Counted from the first letter of the stretch, positions 9,435 through 18,465 are shown. The stretch: 37,598 nt of DNA from Desulfobacteraceae bacterium (GCA_003597945.1 QZJS01000078.1:1-37598); one strand, 5' to 3'. The notes: generated by a model from the sequence alone, not told the origin. Numbers and translations are program-made.

Positions 9435-10753
9435 TGGCGATTTCAGGCGGCGGTGTTGCCAACATATTTAAAATACCGGAGTTGAAGCGGCGGATTCTGA
9501 TTGCGCTGGCTTTTCTTGCCGTATACCGGATCGGGGTGAATGTTCCCACACCCGGTGTGGACAGTGCAGCCTTGACCGCTTTTTTTGAGCGGCACCGGGA
9601 TACGATTTTCGGTATATTTGATATGTTTTCCGGCGGGGCACTTGAAAATTTTTCCGTTTTCGCCCTTGGCATCATGCCGTATATCAGCGCGTCGATTATC
9701 CTGCAGCTTCTCACCGTGGTCATTCCCCACCTGGAAAGACTGAAAAACGAGGGCGAACAGGGAAGAAAGAAAATTACCCAGTATACCCGTTACGGTACCA
9801 TCGTACTCAGTATTGTTCAGGGATTCGGCATCAGTGTCGGACTTGAGAGTATGCAGGGTCCGGGCGGTATTCCGGCGGTCATGGATCCGGGCTGGGCGTT
9901 TCGGCTCATGACCATGATCACCCTGACCGCGGGTACTGCCTTTATCATGTGGCTGGGGGAGCAGATCAGCGAACGGGGAATCGGAAACGGCATTTCCCTG
10001 ATTATTTTTGCCGGTATTGTGGCGCGACTGCCGGCCGCCATCGGCAATACCTTCAGGATGCTGTCTACCGGTGAAATGGGTATTTTTATCGCTATTATCC
10101 TGGTGCTTCTCATGGTGGGTGTAATCGCTTTTATCAATTTCATGGAACAGGGGCAGCGGCGGATTCCCGTGCAGTATGCCAAACGGGTGGTGGGCCGAAA
10201 GATGTACGGCGGCCAGAGCACACATCTGCCGCTCAAAATTAACACGGCAGGTGTTATTCCGCCCATATTTGCATCATCATTGATTATGTTTCCGGCGACC
10301 ATCGCCAGCTTTTTTCAGGATGTGACCTTTATGCAGTACGTCACCGCCGCGCTGCGTCCGGGTTCCATCGGGTATGAAGCGCTGTATGTCGGGTTTATCT
10401 TCTTTTTCTGCTATTTTTATACGGCTATTGTTTTTGATCCCGCCAAAGTAGCGGATAATTTGAAAAAATACGGTGGTTATATTCCGGGCATCCGTCCGGG
10501 CAAGCGAACGGCGGATTATATCGACAGGGTCCTTACCCGGATTACCTTTGGCGGCGCCCTTTATATTTCAGCGGTATGCGTGTTGCCGTCGATATTGATG
10601 ACGCAATTTAACGTGCCTTTTTATTTCGGGGGCACGGCCCTTCTGATTGTCGTGGGGGTGGCGATGGATACGGTCAGTCAGATCGAATCGCATCTGATTA
10701 CCCGTAATTATGAAGGTTTTTTATCCACCGGACGTATCAAGGGCCGGCGGTAA
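9434..10753 (+). CDS. secY: Preprotein translocase channel subunit SecY
   Basis: SecY is the pore of the Sec translocon in the inner membrane. The 439 residues match the family (E. coli 443). Ten hydrophobic segments can be followed, beginning with [20 protein letters not shown]. The plug/TM2 region shows [20 protein letters not shown], and the cytoplasmic loop [20 protein letters not shown] is the segment that contacts SecA and the ribosome. The start overlaps the end of rplO by one base. Unlike many bacteria, adk and map do not follow. Confidence 0.98.
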   Translation: MAISGGGVANIFKIPELKRRILIALAFLAVYRIGVNVPTPGVDSAALTAFFERHRDTIFGIFDMFSGGALENFSVFALGIMPYISASIILQLLTVVIPHLERLKNEGEQGRKKITQYTRYGTIVLSIVQGFGISVGLESMQGPGGIPAVMDPGWAFRLMTMITLTAGTAFIMWLGEQISERGIGNGISLIIFAGIVARLPAAIGNTFRMLSTGEMGIFIAIILVLLMVGVIAFINFMEQGQRRIPVQYAKRVVGRKMYGGQSTHLPLKINTAGVIPPIFASSLIMFPATIASFFQDVTFMQYVTAALRPGSIGYEALYVGFIFFFCYFYTAIVFDPAKVADNLKKYGGYIPGIRPGKRTADYIDRVLTRITFGGALYISAVCVLPSILMTQFNVPFYFGGTALLIVVGVAMDTVSQIESHLITRNYEGFLSTGRIKGRR

Positions 10754-10775
10754 ACGCACAGAAGTGGAGTGGTAA

Positions 10776-10994
10776 ATGGCCAAAGAAGAACCGATAAAGG
10801 TTCAGGGAAGGGTTGTCGAAACCCTTCCCAACGCGATGTTTAAGGTGGAACTGGAAAACAAGCACATGGTTCTTGCCCATATTTCCGGTAAAATGCGGAT
10901 GCATTTCATCAAAATATTGCCTGGGGATTCGGTTACGGTGGAGTTGTCTCCATATGATCTAACCCGGGGCAGGATTACCTACCGGACGAAATAA
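10776..10994 (+). CDS. infA: Translation initiation factor IF-1
   Basis: IF-1 occupies the A site during initiation and supports IF-2 and IF-3. This 72-residue OB-fold protein shows [20 protein letters not shown], then [19 protein letters not shown] and ends with [10 protein letters not shown], a complete family match. It starts 22 bases after secY with a GGAGTGG site, so it belongs to the same transcript. Confidence 0.97.
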   Translation: MAKEEPIKVQGRVVETLPNAMFKVELENKHMVLAHISGKMRMHFIKILPGDSVTVELSPYDLTRGRITYRTK

Positions 10995-11045
10995 TACGAA
11001 AAAAATCGGCGGCGGCCTATCAGGTCGGCCAGCGGGGTGGATGTT

Positions 11046-11159
11046 ATGAAAGTCAGTGCATCGGTTAAAAAAAGATGTCGGAATTGTAAAATCATCAAAC
11101 GCAACGGCGTTGTGAGGGTGATCTGCGTCAACAAGCGGCATAAGCAGCGTCAGGGTTAA
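11046..11159 (+). CDS. rpmJ: 50S ribosomal protein L36 (zinc form)
   Basis: A 37-codon gene reads [20 protein letters not shown] and continues to RHKQRQG, the full-length L36. Cysteines C11, C14 and C27 with H32 form the zinc ribbon of the C+ type. L36 is a late-binding 50S protein. It lies 51 bases after infA and 21 bases before rpsM, its standard place in the spc-alpha junction. It is short and easily missed by length filters. Confidence 0.96.
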   Translation: MKVSASVKKRCRNCKIIKRNGVVRVICVNKRHKQRQG

Positions 11160-11180
11160 TCGCACGACAAGGAGGAAAAG

Positions 11181-11564
11181 TTGGCAAGAATCGCGGGGGT
11201 AGATTTACCTAAAGGTAAACACATCGTAATCGGTTTGACTTATATTTACGGTATTGGGCGATCCAAGTCCAGAGACATACTTGCAAGGATTGGCATTGAT
11301 GAACGCATGAAGACGGATGATCTGTCGGATGTGGATGTCAATCAGATCCGCAAGGCCATCGATCATGAACTCAAGGTCGAGGGAGAGCTCAGGACGGATA
11401 TTTCCATGAATATCAAACGACTCATGGACCTGGGGTGTTATCGCGGCCTTCGCCATCGCCGTTCGTTGCCGGCCCACGGGCAGCGGACAAAAACCAATGC
11501 ACGCACGCGCAAAGGACCTAAACGGGCCGCGGTCAAGAAAAAGGGTGCCGCCAAGAAAAAGTAG
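11181..11564 (+). CDS. rpsM: 30S ribosomal protein S13 (TTG start)
   Basis: S13 is in the 30S head and forms bridges B1a and B1b to the 50S subunit; its tail reaches the P-site tRNA. The 127 residues start [20 protein letters not shown], and the signature [20 protein letters not shown] is present. The tail is strongly basic and ends [12 protein letters not shown] at 11181 is the start, with AAGGAGG 6 bases upstream. It opens the alpha block. Confidence 0.97.
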   Translation: MARIAGVDLPKGKHIVIGLTYIYGIGRSKSRDILARIGIDERMKTDDLSDVDVNQIRKAIDHELKVEGELRTDISMNIKRLMDLGCYRGLRHRRSLPAHGQRTKTNARTRKGPKRAAVKKKGAAKKK

Positions 11565-11591
11565 TCATTTATCACTAGGGGCTTAGAATCC

Positions 11592-11978
11592 ATGGCAAAA
11601 AGAAAACAGGTCAAGAAAAAGGTCAAAAAGAACATTTTAAACGGGGTGGTGCATATCTATTCCACCTTCAATAACACGATTGTGACGATCACCGATCCAA
11701 TGGGGAATGTGCTCTCCTGGTCCAGCGCCGGCATGAACGGTTTCAAGGGCTCACGGAAAAGCACGCCGTTCGCCGCTCAAATGGCCTCTGAAACAGCCGC
11801 CAAAAAGGCGATGGAACATGGCCTCAGAAATGTTGAGGTGTTTGTAAAGGGGCCTGGCCCGGGACGTGAATCCGCGCTTAAGGCGCTCCAGGCCACCGGC
11901 CTTTCCGTGTCCATGATCAAGGATGTTACCCCGATACCGCACAACGGATGCAAGCCCAAAAAACGCCGGCGGGTCTGA
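11592..11978 (+). CDS. rpsK: 30S ribosomal protein S11
   Basis: S11 is part of the 30S platform next to the Shine-Dalgarno helix of bound mRNA. The 128 residues contain [19 protein letters not shown], then [18 protein letters not shown] and the C-terminal [15 protein letters not shown] and [18 protein letters not shown], all invariant family features. It is preceded and followed by the expected rpsM and rpsD. Confidence 0.98.
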   Translation: MAKRKQVKKKVKKNILNGVVHIYSTFNNTIVTITDPMGNVLSWSSAGMNGFKGSRKSTPFAAQMASETAAKKAMEHGLRNVEVFVKGPGPGRESALKALQATGLSVSMIKDVTPIPHNGCKPKKRRRV

Positions 11979-12030
11979 TACCCGCAACAGGGAATCATTG
12001 TTAATTCAATCGTAAACAGGGAGGATCAGA

Positions 12031-12660
12031 TTGTCACGTTATCGAGAGTCTGCATGTCGGCTGTGCCGGCGTGAGAATTTGAAGTTATATCTGAAGGGCG
12101 ATCGCTGCTATTCAGATAAATGCGCTTTTGACCGGCGGAGCTATCCTCCGGGCCAGCACGGCCAGCGCCGGGGCGGGAAAATATCCGATTATGGTCTTCA
12201 GCTTCGTGAAAAGCAAAAGGTGAAAAGAACATACGGCCTTTCGGAAAAGCAGTTCAAGCTTACTTTTGAAAGAGCGGATCGCCGGAAAGGGATTACCGGG
12301 ACCAATCTTTTGATGATGCTGGAACAACGTCTTGATAATGTAGTTTATCGGATGGGATTTGCCAATTCTCGCAATCAGGCCCGCCAACTGGTCCGACATA
12401 GCCATTTTCTGGTCAATGGCAAAAAGGTCGATATCCCATCATATCAGACCCGACCGGGTGATGTTGTCGAGGTTTGTGAAAAAAGCAAAAATATTCAAAC
12501 AATTATAGAGGCCGTTGAAGCGGTTGTTCGACGCGCCATGCCCCAGTGGATCGAGCTGGACAAGGAAAAAATGAAAGGTACGGTTAAGAGCCTTCCGGTG
12601 CGCGAGGATATCACCATGCCGATCCAGGAAAGCCAGATCGTTGAGCTCTATTCCAGATAG
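12031..12660 (+). CDS. rpsD: 30S ribosomal protein S4, zinc-binding form (TTG start)
   Basis: S4 nucleates 30S assembly on the 5' domain of 16S rRNA and, in E. coli, represses the alpha operon. The 209 residues include the S4 domain with [21 protein letters not shown]9, C12, C26 and C31 reproduce the zinc ligands known from Thermus S4, which enteric S4 lacks. The start is TTG behind AGGGAGG. After this gene comes a 127-base gap before rpoA. Confidence 0.97.
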   Translation: MSRYRESACRLCRRENLKLYLKGDRCYSDKCAFDRRSYPPGQHGQRRGGKISDYGLQLREKQKVKRTYGLSEKQFKLTFERADRRKGITGTNLLMMLEQRLDNVVYRMGFANSRNQARQLVRHSHFLVNGKKVDIPSYQTRPGDVVEVCEKSKNIQTIIEAVEAVVRRAMPQWIELDKEKMKGTVKSLPVREDITMPIQESQIVELYSR

Positions 12661-12787
12661 CGCTGTTTTTTTCGTCGCCCACGCATAAACCGGCACAGCG
12701 CCTGTCAATTTTTGGCCCGGCCGTGCATTGTCTTGAAGAAATATCCGTTGATCAATCGGGTATACAAATTGGTTTTGGAGAGAGGAC

Positions 12788-13819
12788 ATGTCATTAAATG
12801 AACTCGCATATATGAACTGGCGGGATTTGATCATGCCTGAGAAGGTTCAGGTGGACACCCAGACGCCGATATACGGAAAATATGTCTGGGAACCGCTGGA
12901 ACGAGGATTCGGCATTACCATCGGCAATGCATTGCGGCGCGTTATTCTCTCTTCCATCTGCGGATCTGCGATTGTTTCCGTGAAAATTGAAGGCGTCATG
13001 CATGAATTTTCCACCCTTCCGGGGGTGATAGAGGACATCTCGGAGATCATATTGAATCTGAAGAATGTCCGTGTGAAAATGGAAGATACGGAACCCCGAA
13101 TCATTGAACTCAAGGCATCCGGGGAAGGCGTTGTGACGGCCGCTGATATTGTAAGTCCTGATGGTCGCGTGGAGGTGATGAATCCATCCCAGCATATCGC
13201 TACCCTTTCTCAGGGGGCTGAATTGTTGATGATTATGACGGTCAAGGCCGGCAAAGGATATATGTTGGCCGAGGCCAACAAGGATCCGGATGCGCCCGTG
13301 GGTACCATGCCCATTGACGCGGTTTTTTCCCCGATCAAACGCGTCAACTATACCATCGGCAACGCCAGGGTCGGCCAGAAAACGGATTATGACAAGCTGA
13401 CACTGGAAGTCTGGACGGACGGTGCTGTTTCACCCGAAGACGCCATCGCGTATGCGGGAAAAATCCTTAAGGATCAGATGAATTGCTTCATCCATTTCGA
13501 TGAGGAACAAGCCCCGCCGGCGCCCAGACGTCTATCCGGAGAGAGCAAGCCCAAGATCAATGATAATTTGTATCTTGATGTGGATGAGCTCGAGCTCTCC
13601 GTTCGCAGTGCCAATTGCCTGCGTAATGCCAATATTACCAAAATTTATCAACTGGTACAGAAGACCGAGCCCGAGATGCTCAAAACGAAAAATTTCGGCC
13701 GGAAATCACTTAATGAAATCAAAGAATTATTGTCGGATTTGGGCCTTTCTCTGGGCATGAACCTGGAAGGATTTGAGCCGCCCGAAGACGATATCGCGGA
13801 GGAGGAAAGCGATTCATGA
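12788..13819 (+). CDS. rpoA: RNA polymerase alpha subunit
   Basis: The alpha subunit dimerises through its N-terminal domain (about residues 15-245) to seed RNA polymerase assembly. Its C-terminal domain (about 265-330) binds UP elements and activators. LERGFGITIGNALRRVILSS marks the N-terminal dimer interface. The C-terminal domain holds LSVRSANCLRNANI (the DNA-binding arginine region) and KNFGRKSLNEIKE. Length is 343 residues. Its stop overlaps the rplQ start by 4 bases. The end is acidic (EDDIAEEESDS). Confidence 0.98.
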   Translation: MSLNELAYMNWRDLIMPEKVQVDTQTPIYGKYVWEPLERGFGITIGNALRRVILSSICGSAIVSVKIEGVMHEFSTLPGVIEDISEIILNLKNVRVKMEDTEPRIIELKASGEGVVTAADIVSPDGRVEVMNPSQHIATLSQGAELLMIMTVKAGKGYMLAEANKDPDAPVGTMPIDAVFSPIKRVNYTIGNARVGQKTDYDKLTLEVWTDGAVSPEDAIAYAGKILKDQMNCFIHFDEEQAPPAPRRLSGESKPKINDNLYLDVDELELSVRSANCLRNANITKIYQLVQKTEPEMLKTKNFGRKSLNEIKELLSDLGLSLGMNLEGFEPPEDDIAEEESDS

Positions 13820-14313
13820 GACATCGAAAGAGCGGCGTAAAACTCAATATGACCAGCAGCCACCGGGATGCCATGTTCCGGAATATGGCCACATCGCTTT
13901 TCAAGTACGGCCGGATCAAAACCACTGATGTCCGCGCCCGCGAGCTGCGCCGGTGGGCGGATCATCTGATTACCCTGGCCAAACGGGGAGATCTTCATGC
14001 CCTGCGACAGGTTTTGTCCGTTCTCCGTGAAAAGGACGTAGTGCACAAATTGTTTAAAGAAGCCGGCCAGCGTTACGCCGACACCAACAGCGGTTACACC
14101 CGTCTGACAAAGCTCGGTCCCCGCAAGGGCGATGCCGCTGATCTTTCCCTGGTGGAGCTGATCGGACAACCTTTGGCGGCCGTCGAAGACGAGAAAAAAC
14201 CAGCCAAAGAGAAAAAAGCAAAGAAGGCCGGCGGTAAGAAAGAAATAAAGGATAAAACCGTAAAGAAAGCGCCGAAAGAAAAAATCGAAACGCCATCGGG
14301 AGATGCTAAATAG
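13816..14313 (+). CDS. rplQ: 50S ribosomal protein L17 with lysine-rich tail
   Basis: L17 borders the peptide exit tunnel on the 50S surface. Residues 1-117 are a standard L17, with SSHRDAMFRNMATSLFKYGR at the start and SGYTRLTKLGPRKGDAADLS before the normal end. A further 48 residues form a low-complexity lysine/alanine/glutamate tail beyond the core, giving 165 residues. The gene overlaps rpoA by 4 bases and ends the superoperon; a strong terminator follows after 30 bases. Confidence 0.96.
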   Translation: MRHRKSGVKLNMTSSHRDAMFRNMATSLFKYGRIKTTDVRARELRRWADHLITLAKRGDLHALRQVLSVLREKDVVHKLFKEAGQRYADTNSGYTRLTKLGPRKGDAADLSLVELIGQPLAAVEDEKKPAKEKKAKKAGGKKEIKDKTVKKAPKEKIETPSGDAK

Positions 14314-14343
14314 TACCAAACGTTTGAGATTTTTAAAGCAAGG

Positions 14344-14413
14344 GTCAGGGCCGCACATTTGACTGAAAGAGTGACGATTTCCGTTAAATGTGCGGCCCTG
14401 ACTTTTTTCTTTT
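14344..14413 (+). terminator. Strong terminator of the ribosomal superoperon
   Basis: GTCAGGGCCGCACATTT (14344-14360) and its perfect reverse complement (14386-14402) form a 17-bp stem, extendable by three inner pairs, with a loop of about 20-25 bases. TTTTTTCTTTTT follows directly. This is a convincing rho-independent terminator 30 bases after rplQ. The stem is unusually long for an intrinsic terminator. Confidence 0.9.
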
Positions 14414-14444
14414 TAAGTTTACAATCATTGAGCCATAGGGTAGC

Positions 14445-14484
14445 ATCGCCGTTGATAAAGGTAAAAAGAAATCAATGCGGCGAT
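14445..14484 (-). repeat. Inverted repeat downstream of tRNA-Arg
   Basis: ATCGCCGTTGAT (14445-14456) pairs with ATCAATGCGGCGAT (14471-14484) apart from a two-base TG bulge, around a 14-base A-rich loop (U-rich when read on the minus strand). It lies 60-100 bases past the 3' end of the minus-strand tRNA, so it could stop or protect that transcript. No T-run follows the stem on either strand, so it is not a standard terminator. Confidence 0.4.
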
Positions 14485-14543
14485 AATGAATGAAAATACA
14501 AAGGATAAGATTTGCCGGCGCATTCCGTGGCCTCTTTGTGGAT

Positions 14544-14620
<77 letters not shown>

Positions 14621-14633
14621 ACAAAGGAAAAAG

Positions 14634-14662
14634 TTTGTAACATGGTTTGTTTTTTTTGTCCA
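14634..14662 (-). promoter_or_regulatory. Candidate promoter of tRNA-Arg
   Basis: On the minus strand TGGACA (14662-14657) and TACAAA (14639-14634) are separated by 17 bases, with the -10 element about 13 bases before the mature tRNA 5' end. The -35 matches the sigma-70 consensus at 5 of 6 positions and the -10 at 4 of 6. The position is right for a short tRNA leader. Confidence 0.45.
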
Positions 14663-14675
14663 TATCAAATATAAT
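14647..14675 (+). promoter_or_regulatory. Candidate sigma-70 promoter of the rpoH-like gene
   Basis: TTGTTT (14647-14652) and a perfect TATAAT (14670-14675) are 17 bases apart, followed by an AT-rich stretch, 48 bases before the ATG of the sigma factor gene. It lies back to back with, and partly overlaps, the likely tRNA promoter, so RNA polymerase may compete between the two. Confidence 0.6.
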
Positions 14676-14723
14676 AAAAAATTATTTATCGGATTTCACA
14701 AGAACCGCCGGCAGGAAGAGGTA

Positions 14724-15686
14724 ATGGACCACAAGAAAGATAATTTTAAAAACAGGTTTCTCGCGGAAACGCCCGGGTCTGGAAAATCCGGTCGGCCTGA
14801 ACGGAAACCTTCCTCAAATGATACGGAAAGAGGTATTGTTGAATACGACCCGCTTCAGCGATATCTTGCTGAAATCAGCCGTTACCGACTGCTCACGCGG
14901 GATGAGGAAATCGAACTCGGTAAACGTGTTCAAGAAGAAGATGATACAGATGCCGCCTATGTTCTGGCCACGGCCAATCTCCGGCTGGTTGTCAAAATCG
15001 CCTTGGAATTTCAGCGGATATGGATGCAGAATCTTCTGGATCTCATTCAGGAAGGCAACATCGGGCTGATGCAGGCGGTCCAGAAGTTTGATCCCTACAA
15101 AAATGTTAAATTTTCCTATTACGCCTCTTTCTGGATCAAAGCCTATATTCTCAAGTTCATCATGGACAACTGGCGTCTGGTGAAAATCGGTACGACCCAG
15201 GGCCAGCGCAAGCTCTTTTTTAAACTCAAGAAAGAAAAACAATGGTTGACCGACCAGGGATTCGATCCTCACACCAAGCTGCTTTCCGAAAGGCTGGGGG
15301 TTACTGAGCAGGAAATAACAGAGATGGAGCAGCGCCTTGACGGCTGGGACCTTTCATTGGACGCGCCACTTAGAGAAGATTCAAATACGGAAAGAGGTGA
15401 ACTGTTAGATTCCAATGATGAATCCATTGAAAATCAGATGGCTAAAAAGCAGATCGAGCAACTCCTTAGAGAAAAAGTATCAGATTTTCGATCCCGTTTG
15501 ACCGACCGGGAACTCGATATTTTTGATCATCGAATTTTCACGGATTCTCCGCTCACCCTTCAGGATATCGGTGATAAATATCAGATCTCAAGGGAGCGGG
15601 TTCGCCAACTGGAAAAAAATATTGTTAAAAAAATGACGGATTTTTTCAAAACCCAGATACCGGATTTTGACTCATACGAATTATAA
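14724..15686 (+). CDS. rpoH: RNA polymerase sigma factor, sigma-32 (RpoH) type
   Basis: The 320-residue protein has sigma-70 family region 2 (NLRLVVKIALEF through NLLDLIQEGNIGLMQAVQKF and FSYYASFWIKAYI) and a region 4 helix-turn-helix (LTLQDIGDKYQISRERVRQL). The stretch GQRKLFFKLKKEKQWL just after region 2.4 resembles the RpoH box, which points to the heat-shock sigma-32 group rather than RpoD or RpoS. A hydrophilic N-terminal extension of about 40 residues precedes the YDPLQRYLAEISRY start of the usual domain. A good promoter lies upstream. Whether it truly controls heat shock is inferred from family only. Confidence 0.85.
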   Translation: MDHKKDNFKNRFLAETPGSGKSGRPERKPSSNDTERGIVEYDPLQRYLAEISRYRLLTRDEEIELGKRVQEEDDTDAAYVLATANLRLVVKIALEFQRIWMQNLLDLIQEGNIGLMQAVQKFDPYKNVKFSYYASFWIKAYILKFIMDNWRLVKIGTTQGQRKLFFKLKKEKQWLTDQGFDPHTKLLSERLGVTEQEITEMEQRLDGWDLSLDAPLREDSNTERGELLDSNDESIENQMAKKQIEQLLREKVSDFRSRLTDRELDIFDHRIFTDSPLTLQDIGDKYQISRERVRQLEKNIVKKMTDFFKTQIPDFDSYEL

Positions 15687-15830
15687 TAGCCTGGTAACCC
15701 CTCCTTTCCGAGCGAGATTTCGTATTTTCATAAAAAGGTCCAAAGAGCTTATAGGTATCATTTCAGTTTAATAAGGATGGCGTCGTGCTTCACGCAGTAA
15801 GCTATACTATGCCATCACGGAAGGAATGTT

Positions 15831-17603
15831 ATGATGAAAACGCGTAATCAGATAGCGGTTCTGATCTTTTTTACAATGGTCTTTTCCATGGGTTGCCGGG
15901 GGGGCGGCCGTTTGCCATCCGTTGAGATACAACCCGATGGGGTCATGCCGGTGGCCGGAAAAACCGATGCCATTGGCCCCCTTGATCCAAAAGCCTTTTC
16001 CGATGTCAACAGTTATTACCTTTACCTTGAATCCCAGTTCCAGCGGAAAAAGGGGGATCCGGAAAAGGCGGCTTTTTTTCTTGAACTGGCAGCCGACCGT
16101 GATCCGGAAGCGTTGTTTCTAAAAAAGGAATTGGTGGCGCTCTATCTGCAACAGGAAAGCCATCAAAAGGCATTGGGCGTCATGGAAACGGTGCTATCGG
16201 CCGAACCCGATAACATCGATGCCATGATCATGGTGGCCACCATCAAGAAAGCGCTCCAGATGGATGCCGATGCCGTCGCGATTTACGAGAAGGTGCTCAC
16301 TCTGGCTCCGGAAAGAAGGAACATATACCATCTGCTGGGAAAGATTTATCTGGAGAACGGCGATCTGGAAAATGCCTTCCGGGTTTTTACGGAAATGTCG
16401 GAGCGGTTCGAAGATGATTACATGGGGCCCTATTATCTTGGCCGGATATACCAGGCAAAAGACGAATCGGAAAGAGCCGAAACCTTATTTTTAAAGGCAC
16501 TGGAAAAAGCTCCCTACCTCATCGAGCCCCGTCTTGAGCTGATCCGGATTTACGAGCAGAAGACCGGCCAGGATCTGAAGCTGATCACCGTATACGAGGA
16601 GATCCTGGAACTTTATCCGGACAATGTCCCCACATCCATCGAGCTGGGGCTTTTGTATCATAAAAATGATATGACCGAACCCGCGGAAGCGCTTTTTAGA
16701 AAAATGGGACGTCAAAGCCTTGAAGATCCCAACATCATTCGCACCATGCTGCAGAATCTGATCCTTCAGAAACGGGATGAAGAAGCGCTGATCATTTTGA
16801 AACAGATGCTGGCCGAGGCGCCGGAAAACACGGAAATCCGATACCTGGCCGGCGTTGTTTTCGAGAATCTGGGGAATCTGGACGCCGCGCTTCAACAGTT
16901 TGAAACCATTGAAACCGATACCCGGTATTACCCGAGTGCCGCCATCCACCTGGCGATCATTTATTACAAACGCGATGATCTGGAAAAAGGCATTGCCGCA
17001 CTGGAAGCGGCCATGGATGTGGTGCCGGATGAGGATAAAGTACAAATTATTCCTTATCTGGCGTCCTTTTACAAGGAAAAGGAGATGATTAGCCAAGCGC
17101 TGTCTCTTGTGTCCGCGGGGCTTGAAATCGAACCGGATAACCCGGGATTGCTGTATGAGAGGGGTGTGATATATGAGATAATGGGGGACACGGATGCGGC
17201 CGTAAAACAGATGGCAGAAGTCGTCCGCCGCGATCCGGATCACGCGGATGCCCTCAATTACATCGGATATACTTACGCGGATCAGGGCATCAACCTGGAA
17301 GAAGCGGAGCGTCTTGTCATCAAGGCATTAAGCATCAAGCCCGACAACGGATATATCATCGACAGCCTGGGATGGGTTTATTATCAAAAGGGCCTTTTCG
17401 AGGAGGCTCTGGTCCACCTTGAACGCGCCGCGGAGCTGGTGCCCGAAGATCCCATCATCTTGGAACACCTCGGGGATGTTTATACGAAACTGGCGCAGCC
17501 GGAAAAAGCCATAACCATTTATGAACGGGCCCTGCTGCACAAGGAAAAGGATACCGACGAGATTCAACGCAAAATTGATGCCCTCAGACAGGAAGGGTTC
17601 TGA
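15831..17603 (+). CDS. Tetratricopeptide-repeat lipoprotein
   Basis: The 590-residue protein starts with a signal peptide (LIFFTMVFSMGC) whose cysteine at residue 22 fits a bacterial lipoprotein cleavage site, though the residues before it are not ideal. The rest is a near-continuous array of TPR units, roughly a dozen. Clear copies include GYTYADQGINLEEAERLVIK and SLGWVYYQKGLFEEALVHLE. Such arrays act as protein-protein scaffolds, here probably on the periplasmic face of the outer membrane. It is followed 5 bases later by a LolB-like lipoprotein gene, so the two very likely work together. The start could also be the next ATG (15834). No enzymatic domain is visible. Confidence 0.85.
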   Translation: MMKTRNQIAVLIFFTMVFSMGCRGGGRLPSVEIQPDGVMPVAGKTDAIGPLDPKAFSDVNSYYLYLESQFQRKKGDPEKAAFFLELAADRDPEALFLKKELVALYLQQESHQKALGVMETVLSAEPDNIDAMIMVATIKKALQMDADAVAIYEKVLTLAPERRNIYHLLGKIYLENGDLENAFRVFTEMSERFEDDYMGPYYLGRIYQAKDESERAETLFLKALEKAPYLIEPRLELIRIYEQKTGQDLKLITVYEEILELYPDNVPTSIELGLLYHKNDMTEPAEALFRKMGRQSLEDPNIIRTMLQNLILQKRDEEALIILKQMLAEAPENTEIRYLAGVVFENLGNLDAALQQFETIETDTRYYPSAAIHLAIIYYKRDDLEKGIAALEAAMDVVPDEDKVQIIPYLASFYKEKEMISQALSLVSAGLEIEPDNPGLLYERGVIYEIMGDTDAAVKQMAEVVRRDPDHADALNYIGYTYADQGINLEEAERLVIKALSIKPDNGYIIDSLGWVYYQKGLFEEALVHLERAAELVPEDPIILEHLGDVYTKLAQPEKAITIYERALLHKEKDTDEIQRKIDALRQEGF

Positions 17604-17608
17604 CCGGT

Positions 17609-18397
17609 ATGAAATTTTCCGCATGGCTCCCTGTTTTTGTCCTGTTTTTGATCCTCCCCTCCTGTCAAACCATTTTCCGGGAAGGTCCGGAGCCTGACAT
17701 GGCTGATCGGAATATGAGGGCCCAGGCCCTGCTTTCGGCCATAAAGGTCCGTAACGATGCCTTTGATGCGGTCAAGGGAATTGGAAGGATTACGCTCCGG
17801 GATGCCGATATGGCGCGGACCACCCGGGCCGCCTGGCTGGGGGCAAAAGACGGGCGCCTGCGCATCGAAATGCTGGGGCCGGCCGGTCAGCCGGTGGCAA
17901 AGTTTATATTTGATGGTAAAACGTATACTTATGTATCCCATGTGGATCAACAGGCTTATCGGCACCCCGGCACTGTTTTAAATCTTAAACCCCTTACCGG
18001 AGTTTCCGTTCTGGCCGAAGATATTGTCCGTTATTTTTCAGGGACAATACCCCTGCGGGATCATGACCGGATCCGGCTGACCAGCGAGGATAATACAGGC
18101 CGGGAGGTCCTGGTTTTAAATAAATGGTGGGGACAAACGGTCCAAAAGATATATCCGGGCATGGAAGGAGAAACAGTTGCCCAGGTGGAGATGTATCAAT
18201 GGGGACGGATGACGCATCGGGCCGAGCTGGGGCGCTTCAGGCAAATCGCGGGCCGCTGGATACCGTTTCATATCCATGTCACCGACGGGGCTGATAATGG
18301 TTTTGTCATTGACGTTGATAACTGCTGGACCGGTTTTCCCCTGACACCCGATATGTTTTCCATTACGCCGGTAAGGTCCGAAGGCCCTCGATACTAA
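17609..18397 (+). CDS. LolB-like outer-membrane lipoprotein (DUF4292-like)
   Basis: The 262 residues begin with a signal peptide and a good lipobox, LPSC, placing the lipidated cysteine at residue 19. The mature part is beta-rich with the pattern GIGRITLRDADMARTTRAAW, then GRLRIEMLGPAGQPVAKFIF, like the half-barrel of LolB/LolA and DUF4292 proteins that carry or insert lipoproteins. In E. coli lolB lies next to ispE; no ispE is present here. It is tightly linked (5 bases) to the TPR lipoprotein gene, suggesting a joint role in outer-membrane lipoprotein or lipid handling. The assignment is by fold-like pattern, not by a strict motif. Confidence 0.65.
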   Translation: MKFSAWLPVFVLFLILPSCQTIFREGPEPDMADRNMRAQALLSAIKVRNDAFDAVKGIGRITLRDADMARTTRAAWLGAKDGRLRIEMLGPAGQPVAKFIFDGKTYTYVSHVDQQAYRHPGTVLNLKPLTGVSVLAEDIVRYFSGTIPLRDHDRIRLTSEDNTGREVLVLNKWWGQTVQKIYPGMEGETVAQVEMYQWGRMTHRAELGRFRQIAGRWIPFHIHVTDGADNGFVIDVDNCWTGFPLTPDMFSITPVRSEGPRY

Positions 18398-18465
18398 ATA
18401 CTGTATCCACTTGACCCGGCATGGTCAATGGGGTCTTGTCGGCGGGATATGGAGGATGCGGGTGC

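Noticed and set aside
12661-12787. Promoter for rpoA in the 127-base gap
   Set aside because: TATACA-like and TTGA-like elements are present, but their spacings (7 or 22 bases) are wrong for sigma-70.
16491-17243. Long minus-strand frame within the TPR lipoprotein gene (also others in secY, the amidase and the ATPase gene)
   Set aside because: These long antisense frames follow the codon bias of the true plus-strand genes and show no recognisable domains.
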